From a virus: a stretch of DNA of 40,846 bases. A program made the position numbers and the translations under genes. The notes beneath the pieces are model-generated. The model was not told the DNA's origin. It searched no databases and saw nothing but the letters and a program-made list of their open reading frames with translations. This document shows positions 29,087-39,800 of the stretch, one piece after another (the first letter of the stretch is position 1; each line of letters starts with the position of its first letter). The stretch is taken from IMG/VR virus record IMGVR_UViG_3300046010_001069, positions 1 to 40,846 of that record; one strand, 5' to 3'.

Positions 29087-29378
29087 TATGTGTGTATCCA
29101 CACACATAACTTTGCTAGCCCTTAAAATGGGGGGCTGACCAGCACTTTTGCCCCATTTGGGGGCAATTACGCTGCCTACGGAAAATACTTTTACTTTTTG
29201 TGTCCAATCAGATGCCATTGGACACCTATTAGTAAGTGAAAGGCGTAATCTATGCAGCCTTTCACGCGTAAGTAAGAAACCCCTGTCGGGTTTCCCTAGG
29301 CATGCCCCTAACCTACGGCTTACGCCTTCGGTTAGGATAAGTGAGTTTTAGCCCAAGACTCACCACAATCGGTCTTGG
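29087..29378 (+). ncRNA. Array of stem-loops leading into the terminase gene
   Basis: Successive perfect stems are TATGTGTGT/ACACACATA (29087-29108), TTGCCCC/GGGGCAA (29148-29166), TGTCCAAT/ATTGGACA (29201-29224), GTGAAAGGC/GCCTTTCAC (29236-29265), GAAACCC/GGGTTTC (29276-29294), CCTAACC/GGTTAGG (29307-29336), GTGAGT/ACTCAC (29341-29363) and CCAAGAC/GTCTTGG (29353-29378). The last two share bases and are mutually exclusive, like an attenuator switch. It could be a structured leader, a packaging RNA or a packaging/replication site acting as DNA. Confidence 0.5.
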
Positions 29379-29387
29379 AGAAACGCT

Positions 29388-31253
29388 ATGGAACGAAAGC
29401 GCACAACTTCGGCTTCGCATGTTTCGGATGCCGTAAAGAAGCAGATAATTGATTTTTTAATGCAGGGGTACTCTGTCCAAAAGGCATGTGATGCCGTAGG
29501 TAGAAGTATCAAGACTTATGAGTATTACCGTAAGACTGACCCCGACTTTGCTCTAGCAATAGACAAGATACGGTCTATGACCGCACGGGGCGAAATGGGT
29601 GGTCCGACTAAAGAAGTCCCGCCCTTTCCCGAATTTTCCGAGAAGTATCTCGGCACACAAGTTTTTACACACCAGCGACATTGGATTGACTTACTAGAGG
29701 GTCGAGTTCCGCAGGATGTCCACCCATCCATAATCTATGAACCGGGTGCGCCTGATTTACTTATTGTAAATACTCCACCTGAGCATGCCAAAAGTACGAC
29801 CATTACCGTCAACTATGCGGTTTATCGTATTTGCCAAAATCCAAACATCCGTATTATGGTTGTTTCTAAAACTCAGGCAATGGCTCAGAAGTTCCTTCTT
29901 TCTATTAAGAACCGTTTGACTCACCCTAAGTATCAAGACCTTCATTTAGCCTTTGGACCTGCTGGTGGTTTTGAAAAGAACTCAGACTCTTGGAAACAAG
30001 ATTTGATTTACCTATCGGCTGATGCCCGTGACTCAGGTGAAAAAGACCCTACCGTTCAGGCTATCGGTATCCGTGGTCACATCTACGGTTCCCGTGCAGA
30101 TTTAATTATCATGGATGACTGTGTTGACCATACCAACGCCCATGAGTATGAAAAACAAATTGACTGGATACAGTCCGAAGTTATGTCCCGTATTGATAAT
30201 GACGGGGGTAAACTTCTTGTTGTAGGCACACGCCTTAGACCTAAAGACTTGTATTCAGAACTCAGGGACCCTATGCGTTATCCTGATGAAACTTCCCCTT
30301 GGACTTATTTTGCTCAGCCTGCGGTATTAGAATTTGCAGATGAGTCAAAAGACTGGGTAACTCTATGGTCAAAAACAAATTTAGCACCTGTATCGGGTAA
30401 AGGCGTACCTGACGAAAATGGTCTGTACGACAAATGGACAGGTGAGGCACTAGCCAAAAAGCGTGGGCGTATGTCCCCAAATCTTTGGGCTATGGTGTAT
30501 CAACAACAGCATGTACATGAGGACTCGGCTTTTCCTTCGGATGCTATTAAAGGTGTAATTAACGGTGGTCGCAACATTGGCAGAATACCTAAGGGTATGC
30601 CCGGTGTTAGACCCGAAGGTATGGATGGCTTAATAGTCGTAGCAGGTTTTGACCCAGCAGGTGCTGGATACTCTGCTGCCGTTGCCATTGCCTTAGACAT
30701 CTCAACCCAAAAGAGATACATACTAGATGTGTCCAATGTGGCAGGCATGTTACCTGATGAGATTAGAACATTGATTAAAGACTGGACTGATAAGTACAAC
30801 ATCACCGAGTGGCGAATTGAAAAGAACGCTTTTCAAACAATGTTAACTCAGGACCGTGAAGTACGAGAATACCTTTCGTCAAGGGGTGCGGTTCTACGGG
30901 AACATCACACAGGACAAAATAAATGGGACACCGACTTCGGAGTCGCTTCTTTGACGACCTTATTCCACGGACATACAGAAGGCAATGCTCTTATTGAGTT
31001 TCCTTCTACTCATGCTTCCGAGGGATTAAAGGCTTTGATAGAACAATTAGTGACTTGGTATCCCGACTCTCCTAAGTCACAAAAGAAAGACTGCGTTATG
31101 GCATTTTGGTTTGCAGAACTTGCATGCCGTGACCGCCTTGCAGCAGCAAATAATTTTGCTCGTTCGCATAGCCGTCAAAACATGTTCCATACACGCTATG
31201 ACCGTGGCAATCAAATAAACATTTCATTAGATGAACTACTTTACACAAACTAA
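29388..31253 (+). CDS. terL: Terminase large subunit with N-terminal HTH
   Basis: A 621-residue packaging motor. Walker A-like TPPEHAKST lies at about 129-137, Walker B IIMDDCVD at about 240-247 and a nuclease-type aspartate at VVAGFDPAGAG near 420. Residues 16-65 (VKKQIIDFLMQGYSVQKACDAVGRSIKTYEYYRKTDPDF) form a helix-turn-helix resembling small terminase subunits. No separate terS gene is visible, so DNA recognition may be fused to the motor. GGAGAA precedes the ATG. A long structured leader lies upstream. Confidence 0.9.
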   Translation: MERKRTTSASHVSDAVKKQIIDFLMQGYSVQKACDAVGRSIKTYEYYRKTDPDFALAIDKIRSMTARGEMGGPTKEVPPFPEFSEKYLGTQVFTHQRHWIDLLEGRVPQDVHPSIIYEPGAPDLLIVNTPPEHAKSTTITVNYAVYRICQNPNIRIMVVSKTQAMAQKFLLSIKNRLTHPKYQDLHLAFGPAGGFEKNSDSWKQDLIYLSADARDSGEKDPTVQAIGIRGHIYGSRADLIIMDDCVDHTNAHEYEKQIDWIQSEVMSRIDNDGGKLLVVGTRLRPKDLYSELRDPMRYPDETSPWTYFAQPAVLEFADESKDWVTLWSKTNLAPVSGKGVPDENGLYDKWTGEALAKKRGRMSPNLWAMVYQQQHVHEDSAFPSDAIKGVINGGRNIGRIPKGMPGVRPEGMDGLIVVAGFDPAGAGYSAAVAIALDISTQKRYILDVSNVAGMLPDEIRTLIKDWTDKYNITEWRIEKNAFQTMLTQDREVREYLSSRGAVLREHHTGQNKWDTDFGVASLTTLFHGHTEGNALIEFPSTHASEGLKALIEQLVTWYPDSPKSQKKDCVMAFWFAELACRDRLAAANNFARSHSRQNMFHTRYDRGNQINISLDELLYTN

Positions 31254-31267
31254 GAATAGAGGTGAGC

Positions 31268-33082
31268 ATGGCAATTTCCATTGAGGAAATAACTAGCGGT
31301 TTTGACCGTTATCGCCGTGCATACGCTGACCGTGATACCCGTATGTACAATGTACTATTGGTACGCCAAGGCAAAATGCGAGATGTATTCCCTGACCTTT
31401 TCCCTGACGGTCCATTTGAAAACCCTATTGTTGCAAACATGGTGGACATTGCTGCCCGTGACTTGGCAGAAGTTATTGCACCACTACCAGCATTTAATTG
31501 TAATTCAACTACCATGGTATCTGAGTCAGCCCGTAAGAAGGCTGATAAGCGTGGAGAGATTGTTAACGGTTATGTTGACTTCTCCAACTTACAATCTCAG
31601 ATGTTTACTGCTGCTGACCGTTATGTAACTTATGGGTTCGTACCAGCAGAGGTAGAAATTGATGTTAAGCATAAAATGCCACGCATCCGTTTCCTTGACT
31701 CCATTGGTTCCTACCCAGTAATTGACCGCTTTGGTCGGGTAGTCAAGTTCTATCAACGCATTATGAAGCCAACGACTGAACTTATGGCTCAGTATCCTGA
31801 GTTGGCTAATTTGATTTACAGCAAAGACAGCCCATCAGACATGATGGAAGTGGTCCGTTATCACGACAAAGACCAAGATGTTTTATTTATTCCTAACCGC
31901 AATAACCTAATTCTTGACCGTGCAGTAAACCCAATCGGTGAAGTAATGATTAGGGTTGTACAACGACCATCTATTGACGACCAATCACGCGGTCAGTTTG
32001 ATGATGTACTAGCAATTCAAGTTGCCAAGGCACGCTATGCCTTGCTTTCATTAGAGGCAGCAACTAAAGCAGTACAAGCACCAATCGCTATGCCTACTGA
32101 TGTACAAGAGTTGGCTCTTGGACCTGATGCAATCATGCGTTCTGCTAACCCACAAGCAATCCGTAGAGTTCCGCTTGAAATACCAGCAGGTGCTTTTGCT
32201 CAACAGGGAGTTCTTGAACAAGAACTACGCCTAGGTTCTCGTTATCCTGAGAGCCGTACAGGTAACCTTGATGCTTCAATCGTTACTGGTCGTGGTGTTC
32301 AGGCTCTTATGGGTGGCTTTGATACACAAATTAAAACTGCACACTCTATGTTTGCCCGTACTTTTGTTGACCTTATTAGCGTTTGCCTAAGGGTTGACGA
32401 AGCAGTATTTGGCAATGATGAAAAAGAGTTAAAGGGTAATCATCACGGAACCCCTTACTCCATCAAATACAAGCCAAATCGCGACATTGATGGCGATTAC
32501 ACCGTAGATGTCCAATACGGACTCATGGCTGGTTTGGACCCTAACAGGGCATTAGTATTTGGTTTACAGGCTCGCGGTGATAAATTGATTTCACGCGATT
32601 TCTTGCGCCGACAAATGCCCTTCTCTTTCAATGCAACACAAGAGGAAGCCAAGGTTGATACCGAGGAACTTCGTGATGCAATGAAGCAAGCGATTGCTTC
32701 TTATGCTCAGGCTATTCCAGCCCTTGCATCCCAAGGACAAGACCCTAGTGAAATTTTAGTTGCTTTATCAGCGGTAATTAACGCTCGTCAAAAGGGAACT
32801 TCTATTGAAGTTGCTGTGGCAGATGCGTTTAAACAACCTGAGGTTCCAACACCTGCGGGCATAACTCCTGAAACAGTAAGTCCTGATGGCATGCCAGTTG
32901 AGGGTCCCGCAGGTGCTGGACAACTACCTGCTGGTTTAAGTCCAACTGGTCGTATGGTAGGCACAGCAGCGGGTCAAATAGCCCCCGGTGGTCGCCCTGA
33001 TGTTCAATCACTTTTAGCAAGTCTAACTCAACAAGGAGAGCCTAATTTACAGGCTAGCCTAATTCGGCGAGTACCAGCGTAA
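31268..33082 (+). CDS. Portal protein
   Basis: A 604-residue protein directly after the terminase. It begins with a helical segment (SIEEITSGFDRYRRAYADRDTRMYNVLLVRQGKM). The central part holds portal-like features (VTYGFVPAEVEIDVKHKMPRIRFLDSIGSYPVIDRFGRVVKFYQR; YPESRTGNLDASIVTGRGVQALMGGFDTQIKTAHSMF). The C terminus is Pro/Gly-rich and disordered. It forms the dodecameric vertex ring for DNA entry. A GTG at 31262 is in frame, but AGGTGAG there serves as ribosome-binding site for ATG 31268. Confidence 0.85.
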   Translation: MAISIEEITSGFDRYRRAYADRDTRMYNVLLVRQGKMRDVFPDLFPDGPFENPIVANMVDIAARDLAEVIAPLPAFNCNSTTMVSESARKKADKRGEIVNGYVDFSNLQSQMFTAADRYVTYGFVPAEVEIDVKHKMPRIRFLDSIGSYPVIDRFGRVVKFYQRIMKPTTELMAQYPELANLIYSKDSPSDMMEVVRYHDKDQDVLFIPNRNNLILDRAVNPIGEVMIRVVQRPSIDDQSRGQFDDVLAIQVAKARYALLSLEAATKAVQAPIAMPTDVQELALGPDAIMRSANPQAIRRVPLEIPAGAFAQQGVLEQELRLGSRYPESRTGNLDASIVTGRGVQALMGGFDTQIKTAHSMFARTFVDLISVCLRVDEAVFGNDEKELKGNHHGTPYSIKYKPNRDIDGDYTVDVQYGLMAGLDPNRALVFGLQARGDKLISRDFLRRQMPFSFNATQEEAKVDTEELRDAMKQAIASYAQAIPALASQGQDPSEILVALSAVINARQKGTSIEVAVADAFKQPEVPTPAGITPETVSPDGMPVEGPAGAGQLPAGLSPTGRMVGTAAGQIAPGGRPDVQSLLASLTQQGEPNLQASLIRRVPA

Positions 33083-33095
33083 AGGGGGTGAATAA

Positions 33096-33257
33096 ATGAA
33101 GGGATACAGCAAGAAGCCAGCAAACCAAGGTTCAGCAGGCAAGGCTAATGTACAGAAGCCACGCGTAGATGGCACTCCAAAAAAGGGCAATCCTAAGGGC
33201 GGTATGGTTTATCTTGGCAAGCAGCCAAAAGGAACACGCGGTTCAAAAAATAAGTAA
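33096..33257 (+). CDS. Small basic protein (53 aa)
   Basis: A 53-residue Lys/Gly-rich protein (MKGYSKKPANQGSAGKANVQKPRVDGTPKKGNPKGGMVYLG...). It has GGGGGTG just upstream and sits between portal and the next virion-module gene. Composition resembles the tiny basic genes at 6197-6976. Nucleic-acid or virion association is inference. Confidence 0.6.
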   Translation: MKGYSKKPANQGSAGKANVQKPRVDGTPKKGNPKGGMVYLGKQPKGTRGSKNK

Positions 33258-33363
33258 GAAGTTTATTGATGCAGCCTGAGTATGCTGTTTAAACAAAACT
33301 ACTCATAATTTTAAAAGATGCACTTTAGATACGCTCTTAAAGCGAAAATGAAAGCAGGATAAA

Positions 33364-33837
33364 ATGGCAGACCAGCGCGGTGGATACAGGAAACCGACCA
33401 ACCCTGCACCAGTTTCAGGACCCGGTGCGCTCTCTCAAAGAACGGATGGACAACCTGCGCGATACGCAGCAGGCATGGCTTATGGTGACGGGCAGGACTT
33501 TTATGACCTACAAACCCAAGCGCCCATGAGTGGTGGACAACCCAGCCCAGCATCTTTACCTTTAAATCAAGGCTCTGCTTTAGCAGATTATGCAAAAGAA
33601 GTAGTGCCTTTTGATGCACCAACTCAATACCCTGACCAACCTATGACTACTGGTTTACGAACAGGTGAAGGCGCAGGACCTGAGATTTTATCTACACCTG
33701 CAATGGTTGCTGCTCAAAATTCTGAGGATGTTGCAAGACTTATGGCTGTATTGCCAATCTATGCACGAATTGCTGAGTCACCAAATGCATCAAACTCTAT
33801 GCGTAACTTTTATCGCTACTTACGGAGTCAGGTTTAA
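33364..33837 (+). CDS. Conserved-type phage protein near the portal
   Basis: A 157-residue protein with a disordered N-terminal half (ADQRGGYRKPTNPAPVSGPGALSQRTDGQPARYAAGMAYGDGQDF) and a short helical C terminus (SEDVARLMAVLPIYARIAESPNASNSMRNFYRYLRSQV). From memory the first motif recurs downstream of portal genes in aquatic phages; no function is assigned. Its stop overlaps the ATG of the giant gene (TAATG). Confidence 0.72.
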   Translation: MADQRGGYRKPTNPAPVSGPGALSQRTDGQPARYAAGMAYGDGQDFYDLQTQAPMSGGQPSPASLPLNQGSALADYAKEVVPFDAPTQYPDQPMTTGLRTGEGAGPEILSTPAMVAAQNSEDVARLMAVLPIYARIAESPNASNSMRNFYRYLRSQV

Positions 33838-36800
33838 TGTCTTGGTTTAACCGTATTGGCGACATTGCCAAAGGCGTTGTTAATTTTACAGGCATACCGG
33901 GTTTAGTCCACGACATTGCTACATCAGGTTCTAATGATGACCCTTGGTATGTTGATGCTGTTAATGTTGCTAAAGGTGTAGTCAAAATTGGAACCACGCC
34001 AGTTCGTGGTGCAGTTAAAGGACTATTTGCAGTAGGTGAAGCATCCTATGAAGCAGGCGGAAAAGTCCGTGAAGGAATTGTTACAAAGGGACTTGAACTG
34101 CCCTTTATGTACAACCGATACAAAAATGTTGGTGAAACATACGAACAGTATCAAAAGCGCGTAGCCGACAACAAAGACGACATTTCAATGGGACAAGTTG
34201 CCCTGTCTTTGTTTGGTCAAGGCAAGAACGCAGCAGAAAATTCAGGTTGGTTCCATGATTTTCTTGACCGTAATGTAAAGTATTTAGCAGCAGGATTTGA
34301 TTTATTTAATCCTGAGGATAGAGAAGCAGCATTTAACGACCAATTTATTGGTAAGTTTGCTAGTGGTTCTCTTGATTTTACTTCATCTATGACTATTGAC
34401 CCGCTATTCTTTGCAGGGTTTGCTGGTAAAGGTGTTTCTATTGCAGCCCGTGCGCCAATGGCAGCAGGGTTGATGGGTGCTGGTCGTACTGGTATTGCAT
34501 CAATTCCGGGTTCTGCAACTCGTAAAGTTTTTGGTAAGTTAGCAATGACTTCTGATGGAGTGGATGACCTATTAGGTCGCGCTCTTAAAGGTGAGGGTCG
34601 TGCAGTTGAGGATGTTCAATTCCTTGCACGCTCTGATGCAAAGACTCAGTATCCATACTGGTCTAAAAAGCGTGTTACACACCCTGATGCTATGGCTTAT
34701 TTATTTGGTCGTGCAACTACCGACCAAGAAGTTGTTGATACTTTCCGTGCCGTACTTGGTTCAGATAAGCAAGCAATGGCAGCAATCGCAAGAGTTGATG
34801 ACGAAGCAGCGCTTGTTCTTGATAATTTAACAGATACACCAAAGCCTTTCCGTGAAGCACTTAATGGAAAACTTGATGGTGATTTAATTGTTAGCCCTGA
34901 ATACAATAATGCAGTTTCAACTTATCTAGGCAACCTTGTTAAAGAGGATGACCGTTTCCGTATTGCATTAGAAAGAGTTTCAACTGGCGGTAATGAGTTC
35001 CGTGGTGGAACTTTTGCCCGTGGTCCACTATCAGGTTATGCACGCAATCGTGCAGAAAAGTTAGCAAAGACTTTTGCTGACCCCGAAGTAACCATGATAC
35101 AAAAAACTAGCCTTCATCCAGCCGTTATGGTTGTTAATTACATGAAGGGTAAGTCAGAGTTCTTTACAAAGTTTCGCCCAAGTGGTGTATTCAGAGTAAA
35201 TGATGGCGACTCCTATGTAGAGATGAACGCATTTTTGCGTGAGGCTGTTGAACTTTCAGGTGGAACATTTGCACCAAAGGCTGGGGCATACGCTGACCAG
35301 TATCTTGCAGCAGCCACCGAAGGCGAGCGTTTAAACATTATTAAGTTGGCTGAAAAAGATGCTTTGGGAATTATTGCCCCAAACATGAGCCAACAACAAA
35401 TTGAAAAACTGTACGCAATTTTTGATTACCGCCGTGCCAAGACACTTAAAGAACACAAAGACCGTGGCTTCTTGTCTATCTTTACAGAAAACGGTCCAGT
35501 AATTGCTAAGTTCCCACAGTTAGAGCGTGAGTCTGCAAACATTGTTATTGCAATGGATTTACGCCGACTAAAAGATGGCATTGACTCTTACGAGCGTGTA
35601 CTTCCAAGTATTCTTTCAGGCATTGACCCAACGGAAATTGCTGTTCGTGGACAAAAGTTTATGAACACACTTGATAATGTTAACGACATTTTCAAAACAT
35701 CCGTTCTTATGCGCCTAGGTTACACAGTTCGTAACCTTACAGAAGCACAACTATCTATGATGGCTAAGGCTTTTGCCCTACCAGCAGCAGTAGCAGTTGG
35801 TGGTCCTTCGGCTGTACAAAGATTTTTACAAAATCGTAAAGCGGGAGTTAGCCGTCTTATTGATAATGTTGAAGTTTTGGCTGGTCGTAAAGACGACATC
35901 AATGTTTTGCGTGATGAAGTTGGAAAACTCCAAGACATGCTTCGTGGTCTTGACCTTTCTCGTAAAGGTCTTGCAGGAGAAATCCGTACCCGCATGGCAG
36001 ACATTGAGCGTGGTGGCGAGCGCCTAATTTCTAACTACATTGCTGCTGAAAAGGCTAAAGGTAATTTAGTTGGTGTTGAGGAAGCAGCAGCCATTGTCTT
36101 ACCTAGAGAACTTACAAGACTTCGTTCTGCCTTGGCAGAAGCAGAAGCCGTTACTTTGTATCATGGCTCAGCAACAAATACTTTTGAATTTGACCCAGCA
36201 AGACCATTATCTGCATCTACTAATGCACAAATTGCTGACCGTTATGCAACACAAGAATTTAGTTTTGGACTAGAGCGTTACATCTCAGATACTGGGCGAC
36301 CAGTTCCACTAAGAGTTGTTACTCGTAAAGGTCCACAACGCCATCCACAATCATCATTTACTGCTGGATACCGTGGCGCACACACAGCACCTGACCGCGA
36401 GTTTGGTGCATCACTAGACAACATAACTCGTATTTATCCTGAGGATGTCTATTCTGCTGATGCTGCTCGTATCTATGGTGTAGGTGGAAAAGATTTTAGT
36501 AGATTAGATAAACAAATTGTTGAATTTATCAATCAATACAAAGGTAACCCAAATCGTATGGTTACCGTTTATCGTGCTGTTCCTAAAGATGCACCTGCTG
36601 TTATTAACCAAGGTGATTGGGTAACACCACTTCGTGAGTATGCAGACCTTCATGGAAGTAGATACCTAGACCCTGAGTATCGTATTGAGGAAATGCGTGT
36701 TCGTGCAGGCGACATTTTTACAGATGGCAATTCTTGGTTTGAGTGGGGTTATGACCCACGCCCTGCCCGTAAGCCGTACCCTGAAAAGTTACTTACCGCA

Positions 36801-39800
36801 GCAGCCCGCATGAAGTCAGACATGATTGGCGCTAGCCGTGCTGGAAACATTGTTGAACTTCGCAAGGGTACAAGTAAAGGTTTTGTTAAGGTTGATGAGG
36901 ATAGAATACGCAACCTTAATCCTAAAGAATTAGAGCGTGCAGTATTCCGTGTCCGCCGTGATGGTGGAAGCGTTACTCCAATGCGTGTTTATGGTGATGC
37001 CCTTTATCTTAATAAATGGTCAGACATCCCATTGGATGTACGCAAAGAAGTATTTGGTGGAGATGTAAAGGTTTGGCGTGCTTGGGTAAAGAGTAAGGGT
37101 TGGCAAGACCAAAACTCTCCTTTGTACAAATACCTTCGTGAAAACAATTTTGGTCGTGCAGTTGTAGGTGATGACCGCCGTGCAGGTGGACTATCACACA
37201 TTGTTCTACCTGAGGCAGTAGGCGAAGCAGGTCGTGGTCGTGAAGTTACTAAGTTAACTCGCGCTCAAATTGAAGCAGCACAAGCAGAAGCAGATGCTGC
37301 ATTAGACATTGCTCAGCCATTGCAAACAACTAAAGAACGCCGTCTTGCTCGGACACAGGTACGCCGTAAAGAAAAATCACGCCGTACTCGCCCAGCAGTT
37401 TCTCCTTACTATGATGATGAGAACTTAATTGCCATGATTAACAATGGTGTTGAGGATGCTGCTGCTAACATTGGTCGTTCATACGCAGAGGTCAATGCTC
37501 AACTTGACGACATGATGGGTCGCTTAGGCGCTCGTATCAGTCAATCAGAACAAATGTCTGTTAAGTCAAAAGTTGGATTTGGAACTTTTACTCACGAAGC
37601 AAATGGTCACTCATACGAAGTTGATGAAGTATTTAACAATGCATCTTGGATGCTTGCTCGTACATCATCTGAACAAACATGGGGCAGCATTATTGGAAGC
37701 CAGCAAATGGCGTTCCTTGCAGGTCCCGGTTCAAGAGCAATGCGACCAGTTAAGCCCGGCGACCCACGCTACTTTGAAGCATGGGCTGGTGTATTAAATC
37801 TACACTTCCGTGACCCTGAAACTGGGATTATGGACCCAATAGTAAGTCGTATTCTTGACGGTGCAACTAATGATGAGATTTTAAGATTTTTAACTAGAAC
37901 CCGTGGTGGGCGTATCTATGCCAATAACACATACACAATTCCCGGCAAGGGACTTGGGTTTGGTAAGTTAAAGGCTGGCGAGGAAAATGATTATTTATTA
38001 ACTCGTATTAGTGATACACGCAATGCTGTTAAGTTGTATGTTCCTGATGAGGATACAGCACTTATGCTTACTGCTGCTAAAGAGGATGGTAAGCCACTTA
38101 CAGGTGGAGATGTAGAAGTATTTTTACTTAATCGTTTTGGCACTCAACCTGAGAATTTACCTGAGATTAACGGTCTGCTTGTAACTACAAGTAAGGAATA
38201 CCGTGACCAAGAGCGTATTGTGGACATGGTTAATCGCCGTGTTATGCGCTTCCTAGGCTCACTTCCTGAGGATACCTTTGCTCGTCACCCATTAGTAAAC
38301 ATTGTTTATCAAGAAAATGTTAAACGAAACATTGATGGAATTGCACAGGCTAGAGGTGTAGATAAACTTACAGGTGATGAAATACGCCGTGCTGAGCGTG
38401 CTGCCCGTGAGGAAGCCCGCCGTGAAGTAGAGCGTACTTTGTTTACTATTGTTCGTAGAACTGGTGCATCATCAAGCCAAGTAATGCGCTTGTTGTTCCC
38501 GTTCTATGCAGCCTATGAAAATACTTTAATGCGTTGGGGTGGCATTGTTGCCGAGAACCCACAGGTAGTTACAACTGCTGCTAGAACTATTGCACAAATT
38601 GTTAATGGACAATTAGTAGTTGACCAAGAAGGCAACCGTATTACCGATACCAAGCAACTTGGTGAGGGTGGTATGGCTAACCTTGTGGTTCAAGTACCTG
38701 ATGCTTTTATCAAAGCATTGCCGGGTGAGTGGCAAGATGTGGCTGAGAACGCGTTTAAACGAGTTAACATCCCATTATCAAGCCTTGATGTTATTACCCA
38801 AGGTCAAGCAGGTAATCCGGGTTTTGGTCCTTATGCCGTATTCCCAACTTATTTAATCTTGCGCCAACGCCCTGAATTTGAGGAAGCGTTTAAACCGTTA
38901 TTCCCAGCAGGTATGCCTAACAGCGCATCTGAGATTTTTCTACCTAGCACATTGCGCCGTCTAAAGACTATGTGGTCTAAAGACGAAATGTATGTTCGTA
39001 CCTTTAACCAAATGTTGCGTTATGAAACATACAATTACAACACAGGTAAGCGCCAAGAAACACCAACGGTAGATGAAATTACCAGCAAAGTTAACAAGTT
39101 TTATTTACTTCGTTCTTTGACTGCAATTTCTGCACCGTTTGCTATCTCACCTGAGGTAGATTTCTACCAACAAGTTTTCCGCCAGTTCCAAAATCAATAC
39201 ACAGAACCCGGCGAAGCAGAAGCCAAGTTCTTTGAGATGTACCCTGACTTCTTTGAAGCCACAGTATCTTTATCTAAGAACCCCGGCAGCCTTGAAGCCA
39301 ACCTAGACACCGTTCGTAACCTTCGTAAGTTCAGCGGTTTAATGGCAGAAGCAGAAGCAAAGGGTGAGCCTGAACTTATGGGATGGCTTGCTAATGATTT
39401 TGACGGTAAGTATGACTTCTCGCAGGCTGCCTATCAATGGCAGTATCGCACGGGTTCATACCCCGGTTCGGCTAACACCTATCGTCAAAACCGTAATCCA
39501 GCAGAACTTATTAAAGATGCAAACTTAAAGCGTGGCTGGACTGAATACCGTAAGATACAAGATGTAATTGATGCATTTAAAATCCAAAACGGTATTGGCA
39601 GTAATCGTGACCCATTATTAGAACAATACAATAATGCTAAGCGAGCATGGTTAGATTACATGGCTGAAAACAATGTTGATTGGTATGCAGCCTACATGTC
39701 CCCTGACCGTGGTAAGTACATGAAGCGTGCTGATGTCCTTGGACAAGCACTTCAAGACAAAGCATGGATGGCACAAAATGGTAATCGCCCAGTTGTAAAG

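Larger units (their letters stand above)
28687..29387. other. 700-bp gene-free divergent region with serial inverted repeats
   Basis: The stretch between the leftward operon and the terminase holds GTTTAAAC (28725, 29019), a LexA-like site (28815-28827), an inverted repeat CATCTCA/TGAGATG (28835-28853), a GC-rich low-complexity block of CCTGCC/GCGCTGC (28855-29018), and then about nine perfect stem-loops up to the terminase ATG. I see no convincing gene. It is a candidate for promoters, a packaging site or a structured RNA. Confidence 0.7.
991..38895. repeat. Highly iterated palindrome GTTTAAAC (55 copies)
   Basis: Start positions found by eye: 991, 4909, 5199, 5807, 6232, 7163, 8080, 10477, 12679, 14846, 15563, 16572, 18286, 19229, 19488, 19888, 20216, 20593, 20973, 21213, 21779, 22012, 22272, 22538, 22892, 23115, 23280, 23588, 23756, 24214, 24670, 24908, 25211, 25743, 25789, 25852, 25933, 26113, 26461, 26890, 27032, 27170, 27328, 27524, 27797, 27875, 28237, 28363, 28725, 29019, 32827, 33287, 35329, 38753, 38888. 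Base composition alone predicts about one. Density is one per 320 bases in 16.2-29.1 kb and about five-fold lower or less elsewhere. It is a dispersed site; the span given is only its range. Confidence 0.93.

Noticed and set aside
991-38895. GTTTAAAC as cloning-vector or linker (PmeI) contamination
   Set aside because: Copies lie within intact coding frames, in three frames, with no duplicated flanks, and at ribosome-binding spacers, which inserted linkers would not produce.
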